A stretch of 64,000 bases of DNA from an uncultured Pseudomonas sp. (GCF_913774235.1 NZ_CAJYDW010000019.1:434001-498000); one strand, 5' to 3'. Positions 1 to 9,495 are shown, counted from the stretch's first letter. The notes: a model not told the origin generated them from the sequence alone. Translations and numbers: made by a program.

Positions 1-2
1 GC

Positions 3-920
3 GCCCAACTGGCCCAGGTGGTCGGTACCCTGGACGAGCTGACCGGCGGCCTGGCCGATGCCAGCGACCTGCTGGAGATGGCGGCCGAAGAGGAAGACCA
101 GGGCGCGGTCGATGACGTGGCGGCCGAGGTGGAGCGCCTGCGCGGCATCCTCGAGAAGCTGGAATTCCGCCGCATGTTCAGCGGCGAGATGGACCCCAAC
201 AACTGCTACCTGGACATCCAGGCCGGCTCCGGCGGCACCGAGGCCCAGGACTGGGCCAACATGCTCCTGCGCATGTACCTGCGCTGGGCCGACCAGCACG
301 GCTTCAGCGCCGAGATCGTCGAACTCTCCGAAGGCGAGGTCGCCGGCATCAAGGGCGCCACCGTGCATATCAAGGGCGAATACGCCTTCGGCTGGCTGCG
401 CACCGAGATCGGCGTGCACCGCCTGGTGCGCAAGAGTCCCTTCGACTCGGGCAACCGGCGCCACACCTCCTTCACCGCGGTGTTCGTCTCTCCCGAGATC
501 GACGACAACATTGAGATCGAGATCAATCCGTCCGATCTGCGCGTCGACACCTACCGCTCCTCCGGCGCCGGTGGTCAGCACGTGAACACCACCGACTCCG
601 CGGTGCGGATCACCCACGTGCCCACCAACACCGTGGTGGCCTGCCAGAACGAGCGCTCCCAGCACGCCAACCGCGACACCGCCATGAAGATGCTGCGGGC
701 CAAGTTGTACGAGCTGGAGATGCAGAAGCGCAACGCCGCCTCCCAGGCGCTGGAAGATTCCAAGTCCGATATCGGCTGGGGCCACCAGATTCGCTCCTAT
801 GTGCTCGACGCCTCGCGGATCAAGGATCTGCGCACCGGTGTGGAACGCAGCGATTGCGACAAGGTGCTAGACGGCGATCTGGACGAATACCTCGAAGCCA
901 GCCTCAAGCAGGGCATCTAA
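3..920 (+). CDS. prfB: Peptide chain release factor 2 (5'-truncated by window edge)
   Basis: Class I release factor that reads UGA and UAA stop codons on the ribosome and triggers peptidyl-tRNA hydrolysis. The reading frame is open to the left edge, so the N-terminus and the programmed frameshift site typical of prfB lie outside the window. The SPF tripeptide (nt 435-443), which is the RF2 stop-codon recognition motif (RF1 has PxT), and the GGQ catalytic motif (nt 570-578, in [10 protein letters not shown]) are both visible. The protein ends LKQGI, normal for RF2. lysS follows after 114 bp, the usual Pseudomonas order. Confidence 0.97.
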   Translation, partial: AQLAQVVGTLDELTGGLADASDLLEMAAEEEDQGAVDDVAAEVERLRGILEKLEFRRMFSGEMDPNNCYLDIQAGSGGTEAQDWANMLLRMYLRWADQHGFSAEIVELSEGEVAGIKGATVHIKGEYAFGWLRTEIGVHRLVRKSPFDSGNRRHTSFTAVFVSPEIDDNIEIEINPSDLRVDTYRSSGAGGQHVNTTDSAVRITHVPTNTVVACQNERSQHANRDTAMKMLRAKLYELEMQKRNAASQALEDSKSDIGWGHQIRSYVLDASRIKDLRTGVERSDCDKVLDGDLDEYLEASLKQGI

Positions 921-933
921 CCAACTTATCTCT

Positions 934-1007
934 GTAGGAGCGGCCCATGGCCGCGATTCCCCCAGGCCGCGATCCTGCTAGTTATCGCGGCCATGGGCCG
1001 CTCCTAC
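934..1007. repeat. REP-like palindrome pair between prfB and lysS
   Basis: Two inverted copies of one half-site: GTAGGAGCGG...GCGAT at about 934-957 and its reverse complement at 984-1007, separated by 26 bp. Each half is itself a near palindrome (GCGGCC-ATG-GCCGC type), so the whole can fold into a long hairpin with secondary hairpins. The same half-site recurs at 5171-5235, 25599-25721 and 31371-31425. It fits the REP/BIME class of extragenic repeats. No REP-associated (RAYT) transposase gene is in the window. Confidence 0.85.
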
Positions 1008-1034
1008 GGTCAGCTACCCAGGTAAACAGCAGAC

Positions 1035-2537
1035 ATGAGCGAACAACCCCTAGACCCCCAAGCCCAGGAACAGGAAGACAACAAGCTGATCGCCCAGCGC
1101 AAGGAAAAGCTCTCCGCGCTCCGCGACCAGCAGGCCATTCCCTTCCCCAACGACTTCCGTCGCGACAGCCTGGCCGGTGACCTGCAAAAGCAGTACGCCG
1201 ACAAGACCAAGGAAGAGCTGGAAGCCGCGGGCATCAAGGTCAAGGTGGCCGGCCGCATCATGCTCAACCGCGGCGCCTTCATGGTGCTGCAGGACACCAG
1301 TGGGCGCATCCAGGTCTACGTCGACCGCAAGACCCTGCCGGCCGAGACCCTGGAAGCGGTCAAGACCTGGGACCTGGGCGACATCATCGCCACCGAGGGC
1401 ACCCTGGCCCGCTCCGGCAAGGGCGATCTCTACGTCAACATGAGCGACGTGCGCCTGCTGACCAAGTCGCTGCGCCCGCTGCCCGACAAGCACCACGGCC
1501 TGACCGATACCGAGCTGCGCTATCGCCAGCGCTATGTCGACCTGATCGTCAACGAAGAGGTGCGCCAGACCTTCCGCGTGCGCTCCCAGGTCATCGCCCA
1601 CATCCGCCGCTTCCTCATGGAGCGGGGTTTCCTCGAAGTGGAGACCCCCATGCTGCAGACCATCCCCGGCGGCGCGGCGGCCAAGCCCTTCGAGACCCAC
1701 CACAACGCCCTGGACATGGCCATGTTCCTGCGTATCGCGCCGGAGCTGTACCTCAAGCGCCTGGTAGTGGGTGGCTTTGAGAAGGTCTTCGAGATCAACC
1801 GCAACTTCCGTAACGAAGGCGTCTCGACCCGGCACAACCCCGAGTTCACCATGCTCGAGTTCTACCAGGCCTACGCCGACTACGAAGACAACATGGACCT
1901 CACCGAGGAACTGTTCCGCGAGCTGGCCCAGGCCGTGCTCGGCAGCACCGACGTGCCCTATGGCGACAAGGTCTTCCACTTCGGCGAGCCCTTCGTGCGC
2001 CTGTCGGTGTACGACTCCATCCTCAAGTACAACCCGGACCTCACCGCGGCCGATCTCAACGACGTCGAGAAGGCCCGCGCCATCGCCAAGAAAGCCGGCG
2101 CCAAGGTGCTCGGCCACGAAGGCCTGGGCAAGCTGCAGGTGATGATTTTCGAGGAACTGGTGGAGAGCAAGCTGGAGCAGCCGCACTTCATCACCGAGTA
2201 CCCCTTCGAGGTCTCGCCGCTGGCGCGCCGCAACGACCAGAATCCCAACGTCACCGACCGTTTCGAGCTGTTCATCGGTGGCCGCGAGATCGCCAACGCC
2301 TACTCCGAGCTCAACGACGCCGAAGACCAGGCCGCGCGCTTCATGCTGCAGGTCCAGGAAAAGGATGCCGGTGACGACGAGGCGATGCACTACGACGCCG
2401 ACTTCATCAACGCCCTGGAATACGGCATGCCGCCCACCGCCGGCGAAGGCATCGGCATCGACCGCCTGGTAATGCTGCTGACCAACTCGCCGTCGATCCG
2501 CGACGTCATCCTCTTCCCGCACATGCGCCCGCAATAA
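1035..2537 (+). CDS. lysS: Lysyl-tRNA synthetase, class II
   Basis: Charges tRNA-Lys with lysine in the cytoplasm. At 500 residues it has the normal length for bacterial LysRS. An N-terminal OB-fold anticodon-binding domain (about residues 60-150) is followed by the class II catalytic core. Motif 2 is seen as [15 protein letters not shown] and motif 3 as [11 protein letters not shown] near the C-terminus, which ends FPHMRPQ. The ATG at 1035 gives the expected hydrophilic N-terminus [18 protein letters not shown]. It lies downstream of prfB with a REP pair in between, so the repeat may modulate read-through. Confidence 0.98.
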   Translation: MSEQPLDPQAQEQEDNKLIAQRKEKLSALRDQQAIPFPNDFRRDSLAGDLQKQYADKTKEELEAAGIKVKVAGRIMLNRGAFMVLQDTSGRIQVYVDRKTLPAETLEAVKTWDLGDIIATEGTLARSGKGDLYVNMSDVRLLTKSLRPLPDKHHGLTDTELRYRQRYVDLIVNEEVRQTFRVRSQVIAHIRRFLMERGFLEVETPMLQTIPGGAAAKPFETHHNALDMAMFLRIAPELYLKRLVVGGFEKVFEINRNFRNEGVSTRHNPEFTMLEFYQAYADYEDNMDLTEELFRELAQAVLGSTDVPYGDKVFHFGEPFVRLSVYDSILKYNPDLTAADLNDVEKARAIAKKAGAKVLGHEGLGKLQVMIFEELVESKLEQPHFITEYPFEVSPLARRNDQNPNVTDRFELFIGGREIANAYSELNDAEDQAARFMLQVQEKDAGDDEAMHYDADFINALEYGMPPTAGEGIGIDRLVMLLTNSPSIRDVILFPHMRPQ

Positions 2538-2543
2538 GAGTGG

Positions 2544-2559
2544 CGCCCCGCCCGGGGCG
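2544..2559. terminator. Possible hairpin after lysS
   Basis: A short GC-only inverted repeat, CGCCCCG and CGGGGCG with a 2-nt loop, 7 bp after the lysS stop. There is no T-tract, so this is only a candidate 3'-end structure. Confidence 0.25.
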
Positions 2560-2653
2560 TCGCTCCGGCTCCTGCCGACCGGGGCTCTGTCATCAAAGGT
2601 TCATTTGGACCTGCTAACAGAGCCCTGATGTCGCGTCCCCTCCGCAGGTAGCC

Positions 2654-3661
2654 ATGACCAACACCCTGATTCCCCTGCATCCGGCCGCCGAACGGCTGGG
2701 GCTGCTCTACGCCTATCACTTCACCTCCGGTCAGCCTGGCCACGCCCTGACCATGGCCCCGGAAGACCCCTGGGAAGCAGAGGAGGGCGGCTTTCGCTGG
2801 CTGCATTTCAACCTGGCCCATGCTGCCGCCGAACGCTGGATGCGCGAGCACCTGGGGCTGCCCGAGGAATTCTTCGAATCCCTGCACGCGGGTTCCCATT
2901 CGACCCGCCTGGAGCCGGCCGACGACACCCTGCTCGGGGTGGTGAACGACGTGACCCTGGCCTACGGCCAGGTCTCGGTGGATGTCGCCACCCTTTGGGC
3001 CTGCGCCCGGCCTGGGCTGCTGGTGACCGCCCGCGCCCAGCCGCTGCGCTCGGTGGATCGCCTGCGCCATGCGGTGCGTCGTGGCGAGGGCTTCGGCTCG
3101 ACCCTGGAACTGCTGGTGCATCTGCTGCGCGACCAGGCCGACGTGCTCACCGGCATCATCCGCGACACCACGGTCAAGGTGGATGCCATCGAGGATCGGC
3201 TGCTGTCCCAACGGCTGGCCGCCAGTCGCGCCGAACTGGGCAGCCTGAGGCGGGCCCTGGTGCGGCTGCAACGGCTGCTGGCCCTGGAACCGGGCTCCCT
3301 ACTGCGGCTCCTGAACCGGCCGCCAGCCTGGCTGCGCCGCGACGACATCCAGACCCTGCGCGAAGCCACCGAGGAATTCGACCGGGTGCTGGACGACCTC
3401 GCCGCCCTGGTGGAGCGGCTCAAGCTCTTGCAGGAAGAGATCGCCGCCGCTTCCGCCGAGCAGACCAACCGCACCTTGTTCACCCTGACCCTGGTCACGG
3501 TGCTGGCCTTGCCGATCAACATCATCGCCGGTTTCTTCGGCATGAACGTCGGCGGCATCCCGCTGGCCAGCTCGCCCCATGGCTTCTGGATCCTGGTGGC
3601 GCTGGTGGCCACCTTTACGGTACTGGCTGGTACCTGGGCGTTCCGCAAGCGCGGCGACTGA
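2654..3661 (+). CDS. zntB: CorA-family zinc transporter, ZntB-like
   Basis: Inner-membrane CorA-superfamily metal transporter. The 335-residue protein has a long soluble N-terminal region rich in helices, then two transmembrane segments at the C-terminus (about 273-294 and 310-330). The family signature GMN is at residues 296-298, followed by VGGIP, the form found in ZntB rather than in Mg2+-transporting CorA (GMNFE-type). ZntB proteins move Zn2+, with proton-coupled import proposed for several members. It stands alone, with no metal regulator next to it. The family is clear; the direction and metal are inferred from family knowledge. Confidence 0.88.
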   Translation: MTNTLIPLHPAAERLGLLYAYHFTSGQPGHALTMAPEDPWEAEEGGFRWLHFNLAHAAAERWMREHLGLPEEFFESLHAGSHSTRLEPADDTLLGVVNDVTLAYGQVSVDVATLWACARPGLLVTARAQPLRSVDRLRHAVRRGEGFGSTLELLVHLLRDQADVLTGIIRDTTVKVDAIEDRLLSQRLAASRAELGSLRRALVRLQRLLALEPGSLLRLLNRPPAWLRRDDIQTLREATEEFDRVLDDLAALVERLKLLQEEIAAASAEQTNRTLFTLTLVTVLALPINIIAGFFGMNVGGIPLASSPHGFWILVALVATFTVLAGTWAFRKRGD

Positions 3662-3725
3662 TCAGCCGCATGCAACCCCTGGGGGCACGCCGCGGTCTCT
3701 AGGGGAACCGTTACTGGAGACCGCA

Positions 3726-4670
3726 ATGGACTTCAAGGACTACTACGAGGTACTCGGCGTCGCCCCCGACGTCGACGACAAGACGCTCAAGACCGCCTAT
3801 CGCAAACTGGCGCGCAAGTACCATCCCGACGTGAGCAAGGAGGCCGACGCCGAGGCCCGCTTCAAGGAGGTGGCCGAGGCCTATGACGTCTTGCGCGATC
3901 CGCACAAGCGCGCCGAGTACGACCAGGTGCGCCTCTATCAGCAGCAGGGCGAGCGCTTCCAGGTGCCGCCGGACTGGCAGCCGGGGTCGGGCGATGACTA
4001 CAGTGATCCCCACGCCGGCTTCGGCGAGGATTATTCCGACTTCTTCGAATCCCTGTTCGGTGCCGCCGGGCGCTCGCACCAGGGTGGCTTCGCCCGCCGC
4101 GGCCGCGACGTCGAGCTGGAATTGCCGCTGTTTCTCGAAGAGAGCCAGGCCGGCAGCACCAAGCCGCTGAGTTTCAGCTTGCCGCAGCGCGACGAGCTCG
4201 GCCGCCGGGTCGGCGAGACCACCAAGACCCTCAACGTCAAGATTCCCGCCGGCAGTACCGACGGCGAACGCATTCGCCTGAAAGGGCAGGGTGAACCGGG
4301 TATTGGCGGCGCGGAGGCGGGTGATCTCTATCTGGTCATCCGCCTGGTGCCCCATCCCCTGTTCGATGTGGATGGTCAGGACCTGGTGGTCACTGTACCG
4401 CTCGCCCCCTGGGAAGCTGCGTTGGGCGCCAAGGTGCAGGTGCCGACGCTGGATGGGCAGATCATGCTCAGTATCCCGGCCGGCAGCCAGAACGGTGCGC
4501 GGTTGCGGGTACGGGGCAAGGGCCTGGCGGGCAAAGCCAGGCAGGGCGATCTGCATGCCCTGCTCAAGGTGGTGATGCCGCCCAAAGGCGATGAAGAAAC
4601 CCAGGCGCTGTGGCGCCAACTGGCCGAGCGGGCGGCCTTCGATCCCCGCCGCGACTGGAGGAAAGTCTGA
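3726..4670 (+). CDS. cbpA: Curved DNA-binding protein CbpA (DnaJ-type co-chaperone)
   Basis: DnaJ homologue that binds curved DNA and works with DnaK. The start at 3726 gives [20 protein letters not shown], the canonical J-domain N-terminus; the HPD motif (KYHPDVSK) is at about residue 37. A Gly/Phe-poor linker and the two C-terminal beta-sandwich substrate-binding domains follow. There is no CxxCxGxG zinc domain, which separates CbpA from DnaJ. An upstream in-frame extension exists but runs back into the zntB frame region and lacks homology features. The stop overlaps the start of cbpM (ATGA), so the two are translationally coupled. Confidence 0.95.
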   Translation: MDFKDYYEVLGVAPDVDDKTLKTAYRKLARKYHPDVSKEADAEARFKEVAEAYDVLRDPHKRAEYDQVRLYQQQGERFQVPPDWQPGSGDDYSDPHAGFGEDYSDFFESLFGAAGRSHQGGFARRGRDVELELPLFLEESQAGSTKPLSFSLPQRDELGRRVGETTKTLNVKIPAGSTDGERIRLKGQGEPGIGGAEAGDLYLVIRLVPHPLFDVDGQDLVVTVPLAPWEAALGAKVQVPTLDGQIMLSIPAGSQNGARLRVRGKGLAGKARQGDLHALLKVVMPPKGDEETQALWRQLAERAAFDPRRDWRKV

Positions 4671-4978
4671 TGAGCAGTCTGATCGTCCTGCAGGAATTCT
4701 GCGTGCTCTGCGAGGTGAGCGAGCCCGTGGTGGTGGAAATCGTCGAGCACGGCATCCTGGCGCCGCAGCGGGGCAAGCGCCCGGCCGACTGGCACTTCGA
4801 TACCAGCGCCCTGCACCGCGCCCGCCGCGCCGTGCGCCTGAGACGCGAACTGGAACTGGATTGGTCCGCTACCGCCCTGGCCCTACACCTGCTGGATGAG
4901 GTGGAAGAGCTGCGCCGCGAGAACCAGCGGCTGCGCCAGCGCTTGGCGCGTTTCGCCGGCGAGCTACGGGATGTTTGA
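4670..4978 (+). CDS. cbpM: Chaperone modulator CbpM
   Basis: Small MerR-like protein that binds the J-domain of CbpA and inhibits its co-chaperone and DNA-binding activities. At 102 residues it has the usual length. The N-terminal half has the winged-helix-like MerR fold pattern (LQEFCVLCEVSEPVVVEIVEHG), and the C-terminal half is a leucine-rich helix (LLDEVEELRRENQRLRQRL) that probably forms a coiled coil. The ATG overlaps the cbpA stop by four bases, the standard arrangement of the cbpAM operon. Confidence 0.93.
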   Translation: MSSLIVLQEFCVLCEVSEPVVVEIVEHGILAPQRGKRPADWHFDTSALHRARRAVRLRRELELDWSATALALHLLDEVEELRRENQRLRQRLARFAGELRDV

Positions 4979-5017
4979 GCGGAGCCTTAGGCAGGTTGAG
5001 ACGGCTCCATTGTCGAG

Positions 5018-5056
5018 GCCCAACGGCCGGGCTTGAGCCTGGCCGGGTTGGGCTTT
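5018..5056 (+). terminator. Hairpin after cbpM
   Basis: GCCCAAC...CCGGGC pairs with GCC.GGCC.GGTTGGGC across a TTGA loop, with a small bulge, and is followed by TTTGC. It is a plausible terminator for cbpA-cbpM. Its right arm is shared with the next repeat (5048-5076), so it may simply be part of the mosaic. Confidence 0.4.
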
Positions 5057-5076
5057 GCTGTGCTCGGCCCAACCTG
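5048..5076. repeat. TTGGGCTT...GGCCCAACCTG repeat, copy 1
   Basis: A 29-bp imperfect palindrome that recurs at 25484-25512 with about four or five substitutions. In both places it comes first in a series of repeats: this one, then a CCCTC/GAGGG hairpin, then REP halves. Confidence 0.65.
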
Positions 5077-5103
5077 CAGAACTTCCGTTCGCACCGAATC
5101 GCC

Positions 5104-5124
5104 CCCTCTCCCTCTGGGAGAGGG
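5104..5124. repeat. CCCTCTCCC hairpin repeat, copy 1
   Basis: Perfect 9-bp stem CCCTCTCCC / GGGAGAGGG with a 3-nt loop, followed by a G-rich tail (GCGGGGGTGAGGG). A related hairpin lies at 25562-25587. It belongs to the intergenic mosaic between cbpM and the next gene. Confidence 0.7.
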
Positions 5125-5170
5125 CGGGGGTGAGGGAGCCGGATGCGGGTTTCCAAGGTATGGTTCCATA

Positions 5171-5235
5171 ATCGCGGCCATGGGCCGCTCCTACAGCTGC
5201 GGATGAGCCCTGTAAGAGCGGCCCATGGCCGCGAT
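5171..5235. repeat. REP-like palindrome pair, copy 2
   Basis: Half-site ATCGCGG...CCTACAG at 5171-5196 and its inverse CTGTAAGAG...GCGAT at 5210-5235, with one substitution (TAAGAG for TAGGAG). The halves face the opposite way from those at 934-1007. Confidence 0.85.
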
Positions 5236-5238
5236 ATT

Positions 5239-5274
5239 GTAGGGTGGAAAACCGCGCAGCGTTTTCCACGCTAC
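5239..5274. repeat. GTAGsGTGGAAAAC hairpin upstream of the AIM24 gene
   Basis: Arms of 14 bases (GTAGGGTGGAAAAC and GTTTTCCACGCTAC) pair with one mismatch around an 8-nt loop. The hairpin ends 18 bp before the ATG at 5293 and just before the CCAGGAG ribosome binding site, so it lies in the 5' untranslated region or promoter of that gene. Confidence 0.6.
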
Positions 5275-5292
5275 ACCAGGAGTTCGACAGCC

Positions 5293-6036
5293 ATGCCCAG
5301 CCATATCCTCGACCATCGCATCCTCGGTGAATCCCTGCAGGCGGTGGAGATCGGCCTCGATCCGGGCGAGACGGTGATCGCCGAGGCCGGCGCTATGACC
5401 TACATGGAAGCCGACATCGACTTCACCGCGCGCATGGGCGACGGCTCCGCTGGCCTGCTCGGCAAACTCTGGGGCGCCGGCAAGCGCATGCTCGGTGGCG
5501 AATCGCTGTTCATGACCCACTTCACCAACCAGGGCCGCGAGAAACGCCACGTCGCCTTCGCCGCGCCCTATCCGGGGCAGGTGGTGCCGGTGGATCTCGC
5601 TGCCCTGGGCGGTACCCTGTTTTGCCAGCGCGATTCCTTTCTCTGCGCGGCCAAGGGCACCCGCCTCGGCGTGGCCTTCACCCGTCGCCTGGGCGCCGGT
5701 TTCTTCGGTGGCGAGGGCTTTATCCTGCAGCGCCTGGAAGGCGATGGCATGGCCTTCGTGCATGCCGGCGGCACGGTGATCCGTAAGGAGCTAAGGGGCG
5801 AGACCCTGCGCCTGGACACCGGTTGCCTGGTGGGATTCACCAATGGCATTGACTACAACATCAAGCTGGCGGGTGGCCTGCGCAGCATGCTGTTCGGCGG
5901 CGAAGGCCTGGTGCTGGCCACCCTGAGTGGCCACGGCACGGTGTGGATCCAGACGCTGCCTTTTTCTCGATTAGCCGGTCGGGTCCAGGCCGCGGCCGGC
6001 GGCACGGTAGGGGAGCGCCGTGCCGGCGGGGACTAG
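5293..6036 (+). CDS. TIGR00266/AIM24 family protein
   Basis: Predicted 247-residue soluble protein of the TIGR00266 (AIM24-like) beta-helix family, whose biochemical role is not established. Visible family features are the N-terminal [22 protein letters not shown], the glycine-rich [25 protein letters not shown], and the C-terminal [20 protein letters not shown], which ends in the typical TLPFSRLA motif. The ATG at 5293 is preceded by AGGAG at about 5278-5282. It is a single gene flanked by repeats upstream and a convergent gene downstream (4-bp gap). Confidence 0.85.
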   Translation: MPSHILDHRILGESLQAVEIGLDPGETVIAEAGAMTYMEADIDFTARMGDGSAGLLGKLWGAGKRMLGGESLFMTHFTNQGREKRHVAFAAPYPGQVVPVDLAALGGTLFCQRDSFLCAAKGTRLGVAFTRRLGAGFFGGEGFILQRLEGDGMAFVHAGGTVIRKELRGETLRLDTGCLVGFTNGIDYNIKLAGGLRSMLFGGEGLVLATLSGHGTVWIQTLPFSRLAGRVQAAAGGTVGERRAGGD

Positions 6037-6040
6037 CCAG

Positions 6041-6937
6041 CTAGGCCCGTTGTAGCGCGCTCTGCGGCACCATGCGCTCCAGCCAGTCGCGCCAACGCAC
6101 CCGGCTGTCGTGGACCAGCCAGCCGTCCTGGCGGGCGAAGCTTTCCGACAGCCAGAGGCCGCGGGTCGATACTGGCAGGCGTTGCCCGGCGGATAGGGTG
6201 TAGAGCTCGCCGGTAGGCTTGCCGTCGTCCAGGGCGACCAGATAGAGATCCGGGCGTTGCCGCGCCAGGCGGGCCAGCAACTGACCGTTCTCGATCTTCT
6301 CGTCGACGTGGAACAGGCTCGGCGCCTTGCACTCCTTGGGCAGTTCCAGCAGCAGGTCATAGACCAGCTGCAGTGAAGCGGTGGGCGTATGCACATAGGC
6401 GCGCGGGCGCTCCAGCAGCGCCAGGCTGCCACAGCGTACCGGGCGTGCCGCGCCCGAGCGCGGGGTCAGGCGGAAGGACACGTCCTCGCGATAGGGCAGG
6501 GCCGGGGCATAGGGTGTCGGCAGCCAGGTGTCGGCGAAGCGCCCGGCCAGCCAGCCGCGCGGCGTCTCGATCAGGCACTCCTCGGCCACCTCTTGCACGG
6601 CGGTGAGCAGCGGCAGCGCCAGTTCGTGGGTCGGGATGTAACCGGAGATCAGCTTGAGCACCACATCGCCGCGGTCGGGTCGGCGCTGGCGCACCAGCAG
6701 CCAGTGATCCTGGCCCTGCCAGTTCAGGGTCAGACGTACCGAGACGCCCAGGTTGGCGAGCTTGACGCTGAAGTGCTGAGCGTCGCCGATCTCGATGGGC
6801 TTGCGCCGCTCCAGCATCTCGCCGAAGTTCAGGGGTTGGCCGAGGGCCTGGTAGGTAAGGCCATCATGGTTGGCCTCCACCGTCAGAGGCAGGGTCTTGA
6901 ACGCCTTGGGATTGTGGCGGGCGATGAGCTGGGGCAT
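6041..6937 (-). CDS. Conserved protein of unknown function with a Nudix-box-like segment
   Basis: I do not recognise a characterised family. The product is 298 residues with no signal peptide or membrane segment. The start at 6937 has an AGGAG six bases upstream. Around residues 110-135, G-x5-E is followed nine residues later by QEVAEECLI, which resembles a Nudix box (GX5EX7REUXEEXGU) but with a longer spacer and no REx arginine; catalysis by that box is therefore doubtful. The rest is a mix of beta strands and short helices. Its stop is 4 bp from that of the convergent AIM24 gene. Confidence 0.6.
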   Translation of the reverse strand: MPQLIARHNPKAFKTLPLTVEANHDGLTYQALGQPLNFGEMLERRKPIEIGDAQHFSVKLANLGVSVRLTLNWQGQDHWLLVRQRRPDRGDVVLKLISGYIPTHELALPLLTAVQEVAEECLIETPRGWLAGRFADTWLPTPYAPALPYREDVSFRLTPRSGAARPVRCGSLALLERPRAYVHTPTASLQLVYDLLLELPKECKAPSLFHVDEKIENGQLLARLARQRPDLYLVALDDGKPTGELYTLSAGQRLPVSTRGLWLSESFARQDGWLVHDSRVRWRDWLERMVPQSALQRA

Positions 6938-7036
6938 AGCCGACTCCTGTTGTAGTGTGCCGCGGACGCGTCGTCCCGGGCGACCCGGCAAGGGCGTCCA
7001 GCGGACGAAGGCAAGGGTTCAGCGAAACGCTCTGGA

Positions 7037-7852
7037 TCAGGGCCGAGCGGTGATCACTTCGGCCAGAGTACGGACATTATGTGACAGGTGCAGGGGATCG
7101 ATAGTGCCGACTATCGCACCGCTTACCCCGGGTTCGCCGAACACCCGGGCGAAGCTCGCCCGCACCGGGTCCTGGCCGGCGCCCAGCACGGCGTGACCGC
7201 TGGCCAGCGCCTTCTTGATCAGGATGCCCTTGCCCAGGGCGGCGGCGGCCCGAATCACCGGGATCTCGGCATCTTCGTTGAGATTGAAGGTGACCATGGC
7301 GCAATCGCCGCTCTCCAGGGCCTTGAGGCCACCGGCCACGGTCTTGCCGGAAAAGCCGAAGGCGCGGATCAATCCCTCACGTTTGAGCTCGGCCAGGGTC
7401 TCGTAGCAGCCGCTGTCCTGCAGGATGGCCAGGTCGTTGCCGTCGGAGTGCACCAGCACCAGGTCCAGCCATTCGGTTTCCAGGCGTTGCAGGCTGCGCT
7501 CCACCGAGCGGCGGGTGTGGGCCGGGCTGAAATCGAAGCTGGACAGGCCGCCTTCGAATTCCTCGCCGACTTTGCTAGCGATAACCCAGTGCTGGCGCTG
7601 GCCGCGCAACAGCGGACCCAGGCGTTCTTCACTGCGGCCATAGGCTGGCGCGGTGTCCAACAGGTTGATACCCAGGTCGCGGGCCAGGCTGAGCAGGTCG
7701 GCGGCGGCGCGGTCGTCGGGGATGGTGAAGCCGTTGGGGTATTTCACACCCTGGTCGCGGCCGAATTTGACCGTGCCCAGGCCCAGTGGGGAAATCTCGA
7801 GGCCGGTGCTGCCCAGGGGGCGGTGCAGACCATGCAGATCGCGCAGGCTCAT
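7037..7852 (-). CDS. Aldo/keto reductase
   Basis: NAD(P)H-dependent oxidoreductase of the aldo/keto reductase superfamily, 271 residues. Visible are the N-terminal RPLGSTGLEISPLGLGTVKFG, the catalytic Asp/Tyr region NLLDTAPAYGRSEERLG, the Lys region VIASKVG, and the His in LVLVHSDGND. The C-terminal cofactor loop is seen as GAIVGTIDPLHL. The ATG overlaps the stop of the upstream FAD oxidoreductase (ATGA), so both belong to one operon. The substrate cannot be told from sequence. Confidence 0.9.
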   Translation of the reverse strand: MSLRDLHGLHRPLGSTGLEISPLGLGTVKFGRDQGVKYPNGFTIPDDRAAADLLSLARDLGINLLDTAPAYGRSEERLGPLLRGQRQHWVIASKVGEEFEGGLSSFDFSPAHTRRSVERSLQRLETEWLDLVLVHSDGNDLAILQDSGCYETLAELKREGLIRAFGFSGKTVAGGLKALESGDCAMVTFNLNEDAEIPVIRAAAALGKGILIKKALASGHAVLGAGQDPVRASFARVFGEPGVSGAIVGTIDPLHLSHNVRTLAEVITARP

Positions 7853-9024
7853 GGCAGCAGCTCCTCCCAGAAGGGCGCCGCCACCGGTGGTTGCGGATGG
7901 ACGGGCAGGGCGGGGTGCTGCCCGGGGGCGATGCCATCGCGGTCGAGATTGGCCAGGACGCGATCGGCCAGGTCCGGCGACAAGGCCAGTTTGGTCGGCC
8001 AGCCCACCAGCAGGCGACCTTCCTCGGCGACGAAGGCATTGTCCGGTCGCACCAGGCCGGATTGCGCCGGCTCGGCGCGGTCCACCCTCAGGGTCGCCCA
8101 CTGGGCGCCAGCGAAATCGATCCAGGGCAGCAGGCGCTGCAATTCGTCCCGCGCCGTGGCGACCTGCGCCGCCGGCTCGCGGGCCACGCCTTCGGCCTCG
8201 GCCAGGTCGCCGCCCAGGTACCACAGCCACTGGCCGTCGGTGGTGGGGTGGCTGGTGATGGTCACCCTTGGCTTGGGACCGCCGCCCAGGCAATGGGCAT
8301 AGAGGGGTTTGAGCATGGGGCCCTTGACCACCACCATGTGCAGCGGGCGGCGCTGCATGGCCGGTTGTTCGAGACCCAGGGCCCTGAGCAGATCGGCCAT
8401 GCCGGCGCCGGCGGTGAGCACGATGCGCCGGGCGCGGATCGGCTGGCCGTCCACCACCAGGCCGGTCAACTCGCCGTCTTCGCGTAGCGGTTGCAGATCG
8501 CGTCCGGCCAGTAGGCTATCGCCGGCCAGCTCGGCCAGGCGCGCGACCAGACTGGGCACGTCCAGCACCAGTTCGGCCAGGCGATAGACCTTGCCCTTGA
8601 AGGCGCGGTCGCGCAGGGCGGGGGGCAGTTCGTCACCCTTGACCGCATCCACCCGGCCGCGCACCGCCTTGCTGGCGAAGAAGCTGGTGAGGTTGCCGGC
8701 CAGGCTGCCGGGCGACCAGAGGTAGTGGGCTTCGGAGAGCAGGCGCACGCCGGACAGATCCAGCTCGCCCGTGCCGGCCAGGCTCTCGCGCCAGCGCCGC
8801 GGCATGTCGGCGATAGCCTCGGAGGCGCCGGTGAGCATCCCGGTCAGGGCGTACTTGGTACCGCCATGGATGATGCCCTGGGACTTGCCGCTCTGGCCGC
8901 CACCCAGGGCGCCGCTTTCCACCAGCACGGTGGCGTAGCCGGCGCGCCTGAGGCGGGCGTTGAGCCAGAGGCCGGCGACGCCGCCGCCGACGATGAGGAT
9001 ATCGGTGGACCAGGGTTGGGACAT
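7849..9024 (-). CDS. FAD-dependent oxidoreductase (DAO/GlpD-like fold)
   Basis: 391-residue flavoprotein of the D-amino-acid oxidase/glycerol-3-phosphate dehydrogenase-like superfamily. The dinucleotide-binding GxGxxG is at residues 13-18 (VGGGVAG), followed by an acidic strand end VLVESG. The segment GGGQSGKSQGIIHGGTKYAL is typical of the GlpD/LhgO-like branch. No signal peptide or membrane segment is seen, so it is probably cytoplasmic. It is translated first, then the aldo/keto reductase by stop-start overlap, which suggests the two act on the same metabolite. Confidence 0.87.
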   Translation of the reverse strand: MSQPWSTDILIVGGGVAGLWLNARLRRAGYATVLVESGALGGGQSGKSQGIIHGGTKYALTGMLTGASEAIADMPRRWRESLAGTGELDLSGVRLLSEAHYLWSPGSLAGNLTSFFASKAVRGRVDAVKGDELPPALRDRAFKGKVYRLAELVLDVPSLVARLAELAGDSLLAGRDLQPLREDGELTGLVVDGQPIRARRIVLTAGAGMADLLRALGLEQPAMQRRPLHMVVVKGPMLKPLYAHCLGGGPKPRVTITSHPTTDGQWLWYLGGDLAEAEGVAREPAAQVATARDELQRLLPWIDFAGAQWATLRVDRAEPAQSGLVRPDNAFVAEEGRLLVGWPTKLALSPDLADRVLANLDRDGIAPGQHPALPVHPQPPVAAPFWEELLP

Positions 9025-9119
9025 GAACGGCCTGCTTGCGTTGAGAAACCACGAAATGCGGATTTTATTGGGAAAAAACCACAGATCGTGATTTTACACG
9101 CTCAACGCAACCGCTGGTC

Positions 9120-9452
9120 TCAATGCCCCGTGCTGCCCGAAAACAACTGGATCACCACCACCCCGGCGACGATCAGGCCCATGCCGAGCATGGCGGGTAG
9201 GTCCAGCTTCTGGTTGTAGAGGAAGGCCGCGGCGATGCTCACCAGCACGATGCCCAGCCCGGCCCAGATGGCATAGGCGATGCCGACGGGGATGCTGCGC
9301 ACCACCAGGGTCAGCATCGAGAAGGCCAGAGCATAGCCACCGATGACCAGGATTAGCGGCAGCGGTTTGCTGAAGCCGCTCACGGCCTTCATCGAGGTGG
9401 TGGCGACGACTTCGGCGGCGATGGCGATGGCCAGGTAGATGTATCCGCTCAT
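9120..9452 (-). CDS. Small multidrug resistance (SMR) efflux protein, EmrE/QacE type
   Basis: 110-residue inner-membrane proton antiporter with four transmembrane helices. The essential membrane-embedded glutamate is E14 (AIAAEVVATTSMK), and the GYALAF and AIWAGLGIVLVS segments are typical of the quaternary-ammonium-exporting EmrE/QacE branch. The start at 9452 is preceded by AGGAGG. It is divergent from a LysR gene across an 84-bp region holding a perfect inverted repeat, so that regulator probably controls it. Confidence 0.9.
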   Translation of the reverse strand: MSGYIYLAIAIAAEVVATTSMKAVSGFSKPLPLILVIGGYALAFSMLTLVVRSIPVGIAYAIWAGLGIVLVSIAAAFLYNQKLDLPAMLGMGLIVAGVVVIQLFSGSTGH

Positions 9453-9495
9453 GGTGAGTCCTCCTGTCGAATGAGCCCATTGTGCCTCAAGCTTC

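Noticed and set aside
947-1180. Small frame starting at the ATG inside the REP copy upstream of lysS
   Set aside because: It runs out of frame into lysS and has no protein-like features. Kept only as an observation about the repeat.
1050-2534. A 494-codon open frame antisense to lysS, and similar long frames opposite thiC (22031-24532) and the permease/ABC genes (46896-49070)
   Set aside because: Strong GC codon bias leaves few stops on the other strand. The translations are low-complexity (Gly, His, Gln, Val, Ala rich) and lack family motifs.
7037-8293. An aldo/keto reductase with a 147-residue N-terminal extension
   Set aside because: The extension is antisense-like arginine-rich sequence inside the FAD oxidoreductase gene. 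The ATG at 7852 gives the true N-terminus.
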